A stretch of DNA of 7,635 nucleotides from Propionibacteriaceae bacterium (GCA_003158895.1 PMLO01000244.1:6547-14181); one strand, 5' to 3'; counted from the first letter of the stretch, positions 1 through 6,088 are shown. A program made the numbers and translations. Notes: generated by a model from the sequence alone, not told the origin.

Positions 1-897
1 ATCTACCGCAAGGACGCGCCGGTCGCTGGCAAGGTCGGCCTGATCTCGGGCGGTGGCTCCGGCCATGAGCCGATGCACGGAGGCTTCGTGGGCATGGGGA
101 TGCTCGATGCCGCCTGCGCTGGCGAGGTTTTCACCTCACCTGTACCCGACCAGATGATGGCCGCAACGGTCGCTGTCAACGGCGGCGCGGGTGTCCTTCA
201 CATCGTGAAGAACTACACCGGCGACGTCATGAACTTCGAGATGGCAGCCGAGATGGCAGCCGCAGACTCCGGCGTACGCGTCGAGGCCGTCGTCACCGAC
301 GACGACGTCGCCGTCAAGGACTCCCTGTGGACCGCCGGTCGTCGTGGCGTGGGCGTCACCGTCCTGCTCGAGAAGATCGTCGGAGCAGCGGCTGAAGAGG
401 GCCGCGACCTCGATGCGATCGTCGCGCTCGCCAAGAAGATCAACGGTCAGGGCCGCTCGATGGGCATGGCGCTCACGAGCTGCACGGTCCCCGCCGCGGG
501 CAAGCCCACGTTCGACATCGGCGACAACGAGATGGAGGTCGGCGTCGGCATCCACGGCGAGCCTGGCCGCACCCGCATGCCGATCGCTCCAGCGAAGGAC
601 ATCGCCGAGATGCTCCTCGAGCCGATCCTGTCCGACATCGACTACACCGGCTCGCCGGTGATCGCGTTCATGAACGGCCTGGGAGGCACGCCTCTCATCG
701 AGCTGTACCTCATGTACAACGAGGTCGCGAAGATCCTCGGCAAGGCCGGCATCCCCATCGCCCGCTGCCTCGTCGGCAACTACATGACCTCCCTCGACAT
801 GGCCGGCTGCTCGGTGACGTTGCTCAAGGCTGACGACGACCTCGTCAAGCTGTGGGACGCGCCGGTGAACACGCCTGGTCTGCGGTGGGGGTGCTGA
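1..897 (+). CDS. dhaK: Dihydroxyacetone kinase subunit DhaK (5'-truncated by window edge)
   Basis: This is the substrate-binding subunit of PEP-dependent dihydroxyacetone kinase, a cytosolic enzyme that converts DHA to DHA phosphate. The frame is open from base 1, so the gene starts upstream; comparison with the family (about 330-356 residues) suggests about 35 residues are missing. Visible hallmarks are GGGSGHEP with its His at visible residue 22 (bases 64-66), then KNYTGD with Lys70 and Asp75, then GIHGEPG with His185 (bases 553-555). The His-Lys-Asp spacing (48 and 5 residues) equals that of E. coli His56, Lys104 and Asp109. The later His matches the residue that forms the covalent hemiaminal with DHA (E. 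coli His218). The C-terminal VGNYMTSLDMAG segment is also typical. The gene ends in TGA at 895-897, and the A of that stop is the first base of the next gene's ATG. I find no ATP-binding DhaL-like domain fused to it, so this is the PTS-type subunit and not a single-chain ATP-dependent kinase. Confidence 0.97.
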   Translation: MYRKDAPVAGKVGLISGGGSGHEPMHGGFVGMGMLDAACAGEVFTSPVPDQMMAATVAVNGGAGVLHIVKNYTGDVMNFEMAAEMAAADSGVRVEAVVTDDDVAVKDSLWTAGRRGVGVTVLLEKIVGAAAEEGRDLDAIVALAKKINGQGRSMGMALTSCTVPAAGKPTFDIGDNEMEVGVGIHGEPGRTRMPIAPAKDIAEMLLEPILSDIDYTGSPVIAFMNGLGGTPLIELYLMYNEVAKILGKAGIPIARCLVGNYMTSLDMAGCSVTLLKADDDLVKLWDAPVNTPGLRWGC

Positions 898-1505
898 TGG
901 GGGCTGACAAGGCCGGCGCCTGGATGGCGGACTTTGCGGCGCAGATCCACGACAACGCCGACATGCTCACCGACCTCGACCGTCAGATCGGGGATGCCGA
1001 TCACGGGTCGAACATGGATCGCGGGATGAAGGCAGTGGCCGCTCTGGCCGCCGCCGACTTCCCCGACTCCGGGGCGTTCCTCAAGAAGGCCGGCATGACC
1101 TTGGTCTCCACGGTGGGAGGCGCGAGCGGACCGCTGTACGGGACGTTCCTGATGCGCGTTGGTGGGGCATGGCCGGTCGAGGACTCCGCGGAAGGCATCG
1201 GTGTCGCGCTGCGGGCCGGGCTCGAGGGGATCATCCAGCGCGGCAAGGCCGAGGTGGGCGACAAGACGATGGTCGATGCGCTCACGCCGGCGCTCGTCGC
1301 GTACGACGCGGCGGCCGGTGAGGGCACTCAGGCGGCGCTTGATGCGGCGGCCAAGGCCTGTGCCGAAGGACGAGACGGGACTACCCCGCTCGTGGCACGC
1401 AAGGGCCGTGCGTCGTACCTCGGGGAGCGCAGCGCAGGTACTCAGGATCCGGGCGCGACCAGCGTGACGATGCTCATCGAGGCTGCGGCGAGAACACTGG
1501 CCTAA
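897..1505 (+). CDS. dhaL: Dihydroxyacetone kinase ADP-binding subunit DhaL
   Basis: This is the nucleotide-binding subunit of the DHA kinase, 202 residues, close to the usual 200-210. In the PTS-type enzyme ADP stays bound to DhaL, is phosphorylated in place by DhaM, and the phosphate is passed to DHA held by DhaK. The Mg-ADP motif is clear: Asp28, Asp33 and Asp35 in LDRQIGDADHG have the spacing of E. coli Asp30, Asp35 and Asp37. Also present are STVGGASGPLYGT (residues 71-83), GDKTMVDALTPA (121-132) and RASYLGERS (171-179). The usual GHxDPGA segment reads GTQDPGA, with Thr182 in place of His. I chose ATG 897 because it shares a base with the dhaK stop (TGATG), lies behind a G-rich stretch that can serve as ribosome binding site, and gives the family's N-terminus; an in-frame ATG at 852 would add residues encoded inside dhaK. 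Translational coupling to dhaK is likely. The stop lies 4 bases before dhaM. Confidence 0.96.
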   Translation: MGADKAGAWMADFAAQIHDNADMLTDLDRQIGDADHGSNMDRGMKAVAALAAADFPDSGAFLKKAGMTLVSTVGGASGPLYGTFLMRVGGAWPVEDSAEGIGVALRAGLEGIIQRGKAEVGDKTMVDALTPALVAYDAAAGEGTQAALDAAAKACAEGRDGTTPLVARKGRASYLGERSAGTQDPGATSVTMLIEAAARTLA

Positions 1506-1509
1506 GCCG

Positions 1510-3867
1510 ATGATCGGGATCGTCGTCGTCTCGCACAGTCGAGCCCTCGCCGAGGCAGCCGTCGGGCTGGCCGAGGAGATGGTGGCCGCCGACGCGCGGC
1601 CAGCGATCCGGGTTGCGGCCGGGCTGGACGAGACGACGTTCGGTACGGACGCGACTGCGATCGCCGAGGCGGTGACGGCCGTCGACTCGACGGACGGCGT
1701 GCTGGTGCTGCTCGACCTGGGCAGTGCCATCCTCTCCGCCGAGATGGCGCTCGAGTTCGTTGACCCCGAGACGGCGGAGCGGGTACGGATATCGCCCGCT
1801 CCGCTCGTGGAAGGGCTCGTCGCGGCGGTCGTGACGGCCAGCACCGGCGCCACGCTCACCGAGGTCGCCGCCGAGGCCGAAGGCGGTCTGGCGGCGAAGG
1901 TCGAGCACTTGGGCGAGACCACGGCTCCACCCGGTGAGGCTCCGAGCGGTGCGCCCGACACGGCGTCGCCGGGGGCCGTGGAGGGGCCGGCGACCGAGGT
2001 CGTTGTACGGAACCCGCACGGTCTCCACGCGCGTCCGGCGGCCGCACTGGTCTCGGGCCTTCGCGGACTCGACGCCACCGTCCTGCTCCGCAACGTCACG
2101 CTCGGAAAGGGCCCGGCAGACGCCCGAAGCGTCGGCAAGGTGGCCACGCTCGGGCTGCTCCCGGGCCACACACTCTCCGCCACGTTCTCGGGTCCGGACG
2201 CCGATGCGGCCCGGGAGCGGTTCCTGGGTCTCGCCGCGACGGACTTCGGGGAATCGGGCGTGGCAACCGCCGACGTGCCGACTCCCGCGGAGCCGGGACC
2301 GTCATCGACCGCCGACCCGTCACGAACGGGTCGCCAAGTCGTGCTGGCCCCAGCACTCGTGAGGGGTGCCGCGGTCGACACAGCGAGCTACTCCCCCGGC
2401 ACTGCGACCGACGAGAAGGGGCGTCTCGAGTCGGCATTCGCCGCAGTGGCCGCACACGTGACCGAGCTGGCCGCGACGGCGGGGCCACAGAGAGGGATCT
2501 TCGAGGCCCAGGAAGCGTTGCTCGGCGACCCCTACCTTGCCGATGGGCTCGCTGCTGACACGGCGTCAGGCAGCCCGGCCACCGACGCCGTACGAACTCG
2601 TTTCGCAGCCGTCGCGGCCGACTTCGACGCGCTGACCGATCCGTACCTGCGTGAGCGCGGCCAGGACATCCGCAGCCTCGAGCGTCAGGTGCTGCTCGCC
2701 CTGATGGGAACGACGGAACAGGCGCCCTCGGACACCCCGCACATCCTCGTCGTCGACGAACTCGACGCCGCCACAGCTGCCGGCCTCGATCCTGCGACCA
2801 CCCTCGGTGTCGTGACCACCACCGGTGGGGCCACGGGACACGGGGTGATCGTCGCCTCGTCGCGAGGCATCCCCGTGCTGACCGGCCGCAGCGAGGCGCA
2901 GGGCGTCGCCGAGGGCACGCTCCTGGGCATCGACCCTGGTCCCGGCACGCTGTGGCTCGCCCCCGACGCCGCCACCCAGGACACGATTCGCGGCCTCGCC
3001 GAGTCGCGAAACTCTGAGGCCACGGCCGCGGCGACCCGCGCGCACGACCCTGCGCTCACCACCGAAGGCCGACGCGTGCTGGTGGAGGCGAACATCGCGT
3101 CCCTGGCCGATGCGACGGCGGGCGCCACCGCCGGCGCCGACGGCTCCGGACTCGTCCGTACCGAGATCCTCTTCGCGCATCACGTCACCGGTCCGAACGC
3201 AGCCACCCAGGCCGCCGCGCTCGTCGAGATCGGCAAGGCTCTGGGCGCGCCCATCACCGTACGTACCTGGGATCCCGGCGGCGACAAGCCGCTGGCGTTC
3301 CTCGAGACCGACGGCGAGGCGAACCCGATGCTCGGCGAGCGCGGACTGCGCGCGATGCGCCGCTACCCGGACGTCTTCGCCGAGCAGCTCCGCGGCATCG
3401 TGGCGGCCGCCCGCGAGGTGCCGGTACGCGTCATGTTCCCCATGGTCACCGATCCCGACGAGGTGGTCTGGGCACGTTCCGTACTCACCGACGTCCTCGC
3501 CGAGCACCCCGACCCACCGTCCCTCGAGGTCGGCATCATGGTCGAGGTCCCAGCCGCCGCCCTGCGCGCCGACGAGTTCGCACCGCTCGTCGACTTCGCC
3601 AGCATCGGCACCAACGACCTCGCCCAGTACACGACGGCCGTAGACCGCGGCAACGGCCGCGTCGCCGCGCTGTCGCGTCCATCGTCGGCGATCTGGGCGT
3701 TGATCTTCATGACCTGTACGGCGTTCGGCGACAAGCCCGTCGCGGTCTGCGGAGACTTGGCGAGCGACCCCGACCTCACCGCGACCCTGGTCGGCCTGGG
3801 CGTGAGCGAGTTGAGCGTCCGCCCGCCGGTCGTGGCGCTGGTGAAAGAGGCCGTCCGCCGGGTCTGA
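1510..3867 (+). CDS. dhaM: DhaM multiphosphoryl transfer protein: EIIA-Man, HPr and full-length Enzyme I fusion
   Basis: This is the phosphoryl donor subunit of the DHA kinase, 785 residues, cytosolic. Residues 1 to about 125 form an EIIA-mannose/DhaM domain with phosphorylatable His9 in VVVSHS. A Pro/Ala/Gly-rich linker covers about 126-161. An HPr domain (162 to about 248) has GLHARPA with active His173; Ser207 aligns with HPr Ser46. After a second linker (to about 276), Enzyme I fills the rest. It has a helical HPr-docking region (about 300-400), a swivelling phospho-His segment GGATGHG with His444, and a complete PEP-binding barrel: VRTE with Arg550, VRTWDPGGDK with Arg585, GIMVEVP with Glu679, SIGTNDLAQY with Asn702/Asp703, and VCGDLASD with the catalytic Cys747. 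E. coli DhaM (about 470 residues) has only a truncated EI and many Gram-positive DhaM proteins have EIIA alone, so this version is unusually complete. The EI His motif departs from the usual GGxTSHxAI. Start ATG 1510 lies 4 bases past dhaL; the order KLM marks one operon. Confidence 0.93.
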   Translation: MIGIVVVSHSRALAEAAVGLAEEMVAADARPAIRVAAGLDETTFGTDATAIAEAVTAVDSTDGVLVLLDLGSAILSAEMALEFVDPETAERVRISPAPLVEGLVAAVVTASTGATLTEVAAEAEGGLAAKVEHLGETTAPPGEAPSGAPDTASPGAVEGPATEVVVRNPHGLHARPAAALVSGLRGLDATVLLRNVTLGKGPADARSVGKVATLGLLPGHTLSATFSGPDADAARERFLGLAATDFGESGVATADVPTPAEPGPSSTADPSRTGRQVVLAPALVRGAAVDTASYSPGTATDEKGRLESAFAAVAAHVTELAATAGPQRGIFEAQEALLGDPYLADGLAADTASGSPATDAVRTRFAAVAADFDALTDPYLRERGQDIRSLERQVLLALMGTTEQAPSDTPHILVVDELDAATAAGLDPATTLGVVTTTGGATGHGVIVASSRGIPVLTGRSEAQGVAEGTLLGIDPGPGTLWLAPDAATQDTIRGLAESRNSEATAAATRAHDPALTTEGRRVLVEANIASLADATAGATAGADGSGLVRTEILFAHHVTGPNAATQAAALVEIGKALGAPITVRTWDPGGDKPLAFLETDGEANPMLGERGLRAMRRYPDVFAEQLRGIVAAAREVPVRVMFPMVTDPDEVVWARSVLTDVLAEHPDPPSLEVGIMVEVPAAALRADEFAPLVDFASIGTNDLAQYTTAVDRGNGRVAALSRPSSAIWALIFMTCTAFGDKPVAVCGDLASDPDLTATLVGLGVSELSVRPPVVALVKEAVRRV

Positions 3868-3876
3868 CCGACGCCT

Positions 3877-3956
3877 CGCATCCATTGACTGGCACATACT
3901 CGACCGCCGGTGCGGATGGCGATCGGCGACCCGCTATCTGCCACTGAATGGATGCG
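3877..3956. repeat. Long imperfect inverted repeat, possible bidirectional terminator
   Basis: The left arm 3877-3898 and right arm 3935-3956 are reverse complements at 19 of 22 positions, with the outer 10 bases perfect (left arm CGCATCCATT). The mismatches are G/G at 3887/3946, C/C at 3889/3944 and C/C at 3895/3938. The spacer is 36 bases and itself holds a small pairing (CGCCG 3905-3909 with CGGCG 3924-3928). The structure begins 10 bases after the dhaM stop and lies between convergent genes, which fits a bidirectional transcription terminator or an mRNA 3' stabiliser. There is no U-tract. The arms are less GC-rich than the surroundings, so a decayed miniature transposable element with terminal repeats is an alternative; I see no clear target-site duplication. 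Confidence 0.5.
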
Positions 3957-3974
3957 GCCCGACCGACCGGCCGA

Positions 3975-3988
3975 CGCCGAACGCGGCG
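3975..3988 (-). terminator. Short GC hairpin just past the CPBP gene stop
   Basis: Bases 3975-3979 (CGCCG) pair perfectly with 3984-3988 (CGGCG) around a 4-base loop. Read on the minus strand, the hairpin begins one base after the TGA of the protease gene. It lacks a following T-run, and short GC hairpins arise easily in DNA of this composition. It is a weak candidate for a U-less terminator or RNA 3'-end protector; position is the main argument. Confidence 0.25.
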
Positions 3989-3989
3989 C

Positions 3990-5273
3990 TCAGCCCTCGA
4001 ACTGCCCGTCCTCCACGCGCGAAGCACCCGGCGCTGCTACAGCGATGGGCTTGCGTCGACGTACCTGCCACTCGACCAGGCCCATGCTCGCGAGCATGAC
4101 GGCGGCCAGCGGAAGCACGTCCCAGGGGTTCGCGCTGCCAGCCGTACGGTTGAAAACGCCCGAGAAGTCGCTGAATGGGAAGACAGCCATGGCGGTGACG
4201 TTGTTGATCACATGCAGCGCGATGCCCGCCTCGAGGCCACCAGTGCGCCACGCCATCCAGCACGAAAGCATCCCGAACGTGAAGTAGAACGCGTTGAGGT
4301 ACACATCTTGCGCCGTGTGCAGCAGCATGAACGCCACGCTCGAGACGACGCCACCGATCCAGAAGGACACCCGGCTCGACCAGTACGAGCCGAACAGGCG
4401 GTTGACGAGCCCCCGCAGCCCGTACTCCTCCCCCGCGCACTGCAGCGGCGTGGTGAACAGGATGACAACGATCATGAACAGGCTGTACGGCTTCCACGTC
4501 AGCTGCGGCACCCCGGTGACGACGAGGGTGAGGGCTTCGAGCGCGATGTACGGGATGAGGATGAGCCCGAGGATCCTGAACAGCCACTTCCAGCGCAGGC
4601 CGCCGACGACCGAGGACAGCCAGCGCGGCTTCTGCCCGTAGATGATGAGCCCCAGCCAGGCCGACGGGATCATGAGGGCGATGCCGACGTTGTTGGCCAG
4701 GAACAGCGCCGGGGTGACGTGGGTGGTGATGCCCGCGACGTAGTTCTGGAGCGCCGTCGGGTCCGCCAGGTCGATCTTCTGGTTGATGACGTCGTAGACC
4801 AGCGCGGGAATGGTGACGATCGTCGACCCGATGAGCCAGGCAACGCCCGCGACGATGAGCGCGATCGGCAGCTTCCACCAGCGCCGACGCGGCGTCTGAA
4901 GGAACTGGCTGTGCCGCTTGGGCTCGACGGGGAGGGCGCTCGGTTTGGCCGGGGCGGCGCGGTAGGGCGGGATGGCATGCACCCAGTCAGGCGCCTGGCC
5001 ATTCGGCGGGAAGCCCTGCTGGTACGGGAGCTGCTGGACCGGCGGTCCGTACGGAGGGGGCCCCTGCTGGTACAGCTGCTGGACCGGACCCTGGTACGGC
5101 TGAGGCTGTCCGTACGAAACCGGCCCTTGGTGGTGGGGCTGCTCTGGCGGGGCTGCCTGGTACGGAGGTTGCTCGACCGGAGGCTGGTACGGCAGCGGCC
5201 CGGGCGCAGGTGTCGTACCGGACGGCTGCCACAGGGGCGTGCCGGACTGGGGGGTGGGGCTCGGGTCGGTCAT
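3990..5273 (-). CDS. CPBP-family intramembrane glutamic protease with Pro/Gln/Tyr-rich N-terminus
   Basis: This is an integral membrane protein of 427 residues in the CPBP (CAAX protease / bacteriocin-processing, Rce1-like) family. The three catalytic motifs are intact: GEEYGLRG with Glu282/Glu283 and Arg287, FMLLH with Phe315 and His319, and HVINN with His354 and Asn358. Hydrophobic segments lie near residues 134-160, 186-213, 232-252, 263-278, 304-320, 326-343, 346-365 and 385-400. The first roughly 120 residues are a low-complexity tail rich in Pro, Gln, Tyr and Gly with no signal peptide, probably cytosolic and disordered; it includes an internal duplication. Such tails are frequent on actinobacterial membrane proteins. 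The start ATG 5273 overlaps the ndk stop by 4 bases (ATGA), so translation is probably coupled. The substrate is unknown: family members process prenylated proteins in eukaryotes and are linked to bacteriocin maturation or immunity in some bacteria, but nothing next to this gene looks like a bacteriocin. Confidence 0.9.
   Translation of the reverse strand: MTDPSPTPQSGTPLWQPSGTTPAPGPLPYQPPVEQPPYQAAPPEQPHHQGPVSYGQPQPYQGPVQQLYQQGPPPYGPPVQQLPYQQGFPPNGQAPDWVHAIPPYRAAPAKPSALPVEPKRHSQFLQTPRRRWWKLPIALIVAGVAWLIGSTIVTIPALVYDVINQKIDLADPTALQNYVAGITTHVTPALFLANNVGIALMIPSAWLGLIIYGQKPRWLSSVVGGLRWKWLFRILGLILIPYIALEALTLVVTGVPQLTWKPYSLFMIVVILFTTPLQCAGEEYGLRGLVNRLFGSYWSSRVSFWIGGVVSSVAFMLLHTAQDVYLNAFYFTFGMLSCWMAWRTGGLEAGIALHVINNVTAMAVFPFSDFSGVFNRTAGSANPWDVLPLAAVMLASMGLVEWQVRRRKPIAVAAPGASRVEDGQFEG
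5014..5087 (-). repeat. Direct repeat inside the CPBP N-terminal tail
   Basis: Bases 5014-5042 and 5062-5087 are the same sequence except for a 3-base indel (GGG in the first copy). The copies start 48 bases apart, so the unit is 16 codons. They encode PVQQLPYQQG and PVQQLYQQG, and a weaker related QPYQGPVQQ precedes them. The near identity at DNA level points to a recent in-frame duplication. The tail therefore likely varies in length between strains. Confidence 0.75.
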
Positions 5274-5680
5274 GCCAGTTCCGGGAACCAGATGCCGATC
5301 TCGCGAGCGGCGGACTCTGCGGAGTCGGAGCCGTGGACGAGGTTCTCGCGGTTGGACGTCGCCCAGTCGCCACGGATGGACCCGGGAGCTGCGGCGATGC
5401 CGTCGGTGGCGCCGTTGAGGGCGCGTACGGCTTCGATGATCCGAGGCCCTTCCAGGACCGCAGCCACGAGCGGGCCGGAGGTGACGAACGCACGCAACGG
5501 CGGGTACCAGTCCTTGGAGACATGGTCGGCGTAGTGCTCGTCGGCCAGCTCAGCCGTACAGGTCCGCAGCTCCATGGCCACGAGGGCGTACCCCTTCGCC
5601 AGGTAGCGGTCGAGGATGAGCCCCGTCAGTCCACGGCTGACGCCGTCGGGCTTGATGAGAACCAGAGTGCGTTCAGTCAT
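5270..5680 (-). CDS. ndk: Nucleoside diphosphate kinase
   Basis: This enzyme transfers the gamma-phosphate of ATP through a phospho-histidine to other NDPs and dNDPs, balancing cellular nucleotide pools. With the ATG at 5680 the product has 136 residues, the normal bacterial length. Motifs run in family order: TLVLIKPDGV (Lys10), HYADH (Tyr50), FVTSGPLVAAVLEG (65-78), Arg84/Arg86 region, GATDG, APGSIRGDWA (Arg103), and NLVHGSDS with the phosphorylated His117. The usual GATNP is GATDG here, a mild variant. I chose MTERTLVLIKPDG as the start because it gives the standard N-terminus. An in-frame ATG 12 bases upstream (5692) and a more distant one (5716) would add non-conserved residues. No good Shine-Dalgarno precedes 5680. 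The stop overlaps the protease start by 4 bases. Adjacency to DUF4233 and folC is a conserved actinobacterial arrangement. Confidence 0.96.
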   Translation of the reverse strand: MTERTLVLIKPDGVSRGLTGLILDRYLAKGYALVAMELRTCTAELADEHYADHVSKDWYPPLRAFVTSGPLVAAVLEGPRIIEAVRALNGATDGIAAAPGSIRGDWATSNRENLVHGSDSAESAAREIGIWFPELA

Positions 5681-5687
5681 GGTGGAA

Positions 5688-5693
5688 ACCATA
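5688..5693 (-). promoter_or_regulatory. Candidate -10 hexamer for a near-leaderless ndk transcript
   Basis: On the minus strand TATGGT fits the actinobacterial -10 pattern TAnnnT and ends 7 bases before the ndk ATG, so transcription would begin at or next to the start codon. This would agree with the absence of a clear ribosome binding site. I see no convincing -35 at 16-19 bases, so the call rests on one short motif and is tentative. Confidence 0.25.
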
Positions 5694-5706
5694 GTGGGGA
5701 CCCCGC

Positions 5707-5728
5707 TCCCGCCCACGAAGGCGCGGGA
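5707..5728 (-). other. Hairpin between DUF4233 gene and ndk
   Basis: The 63 bases between the DUF4233 stop and the ndk start contain TCCCGC (5707-5712) pairing with GCGGGA (5723-5728) around a 10-base loop; an alternative pairing joins CTCCCG 5706-5711 with CGGGAG 5735-5740. No T-run follows, so it is not a standard terminator. It could be an mRNA processing or partial termination element separating ndk expression from the upstream genes, or chance in GC-rich DNA. Confidence 0.25.
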
Positions 5729-5743
5729 CAGGCCCGGGAGAGG

Positions 5744-6088
5744 TCAGGGTGACGGCTGGGTGACCAGCCTCTTGCCGAGCACGAACGTCGTCACCCAGAG
5801 CAGCGCGAACACTCCCCCTGTGATGAACTGGAACGGCGTCAGCAGGCCCAGCGCCAGGCCGACGAGCTGGGTGAGCCAGCCGAGTGCAAAGCCAAGGCGT
5901 CCGCGATGAATGGTCCCGGCGGCGGCCAGCGCGACCACGATCGCCGCGCCCCCCGACAGCACGCTCACCAGCACGCTGCGATCGGAGACCTGGATCATTC
6001 CCGGGATGACAAGGGCGAACACGATAACGTCCAAAAGCAGGAACACCTGCAGCACCCGGATCATGGGGTTGCCTGCGGGCAGCGTCAC
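5744..6088 (-). CDS. DUF4233 family four-helix membrane protein
   Basis: This is a small integral membrane protein of 114 residues with no known function. Hydrophobic stretches near residues 10-31, 38-60, 66-86 and 88-104 predict four membrane helices joined by short loops. The short basic loop (HRGRLGFALGW, 61-71), the last helix with FALLWV (94-99) and the GKR end (105-107) match the DUF4233 family as I know it. That family in actinobacteria is characteristically found between folC and ndk, exactly as here, so the family call rests on both sequence pattern and position. The start codon is GTG at 6088; it overlaps the folC stop by 4 bases (GTGA), which implies translational coupling to folC. 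An internal ATG at residue 9 would still keep all four helices. A transport or membrane-assembly role would be a guess. Confidence 0.85.
   Translation of the reverse strand: MTLPAGNPMIRVLQVFLLLDVIVFALVIPGMIQVSDRSVLVSVLSGGAAIVVALAAAGTIHRGRLGFALGWLTQLVGLALGLLTPFQFITGGVFALLWVTTFVLGKRLVTQPSP

Larger units (their letters stand above)
3868..3989. other. Intergenic gap between convergent operons
   Basis: These 122 bases separate the dhaM stop (plus strand) from the stop of the CPBP protease gene (minus strand). No gene is supported here. The space is mostly taken up by a large imperfect inverted repeat and a short GC hairpin, listed separately. No T-run typical of a classical intrinsic terminator follows either structure on either strand. 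Termination of both transcripts within this gap is inferred from the convergent layout. Confidence 0.8.

Noticed and set aside
852..896. Upstream in-frame ATG for dhaL
   Set aside because: It would add 15 non-conserved residues overlapping dhaK; ATG 897 overlaps the dhaK stop and gives the family N-terminus.
73..897. ATG at 73 as the start of dhaK
   Set aside because: The frame is open to base 1 and the conserved GGGSGHEP substrate-binding motif with its His lies before this ATG, so the gene is truncated by the window.
780..2381. 533-codon minus-strand open frame opposite dhaK, dhaL and dhaM
   Set aside because: It is antisense to three genes with intact family motifs. Its product is Ser/Ala/Arg-rich with no recognisable domain, the usual result of high third-position GC.
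2566..3897. 443-codon minus-strand open frame opposite dhaM
   Set aside because: It is a mirror of the EI coding sequence, Arg/Gly/Asp-rich and without family motifs.
5014..5087. Repeats as a CRISPR array
   Set aside because: There are only two copies with a 3-base indel, in frame within a low-complexity protein tail; the sequence between them is coding.
3948..5534. 528-codon plus-strand open frame opposite the CPBP protease and ndk
   Set aside because: The opposite strand holds two genes with catalytic motifs intact. This frame is charged low-complexity sequence, Arg/Asp-heavy.
5681..5716. Upstream ATGs (5692 and 5716) for ndk
   Set aside because: Nucleoside diphosphate kinases begin directly with a segment like MTERTLVLIKPDG; the extra 4 or 12 residues are not conserved. 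ATG 5692 remains possible.
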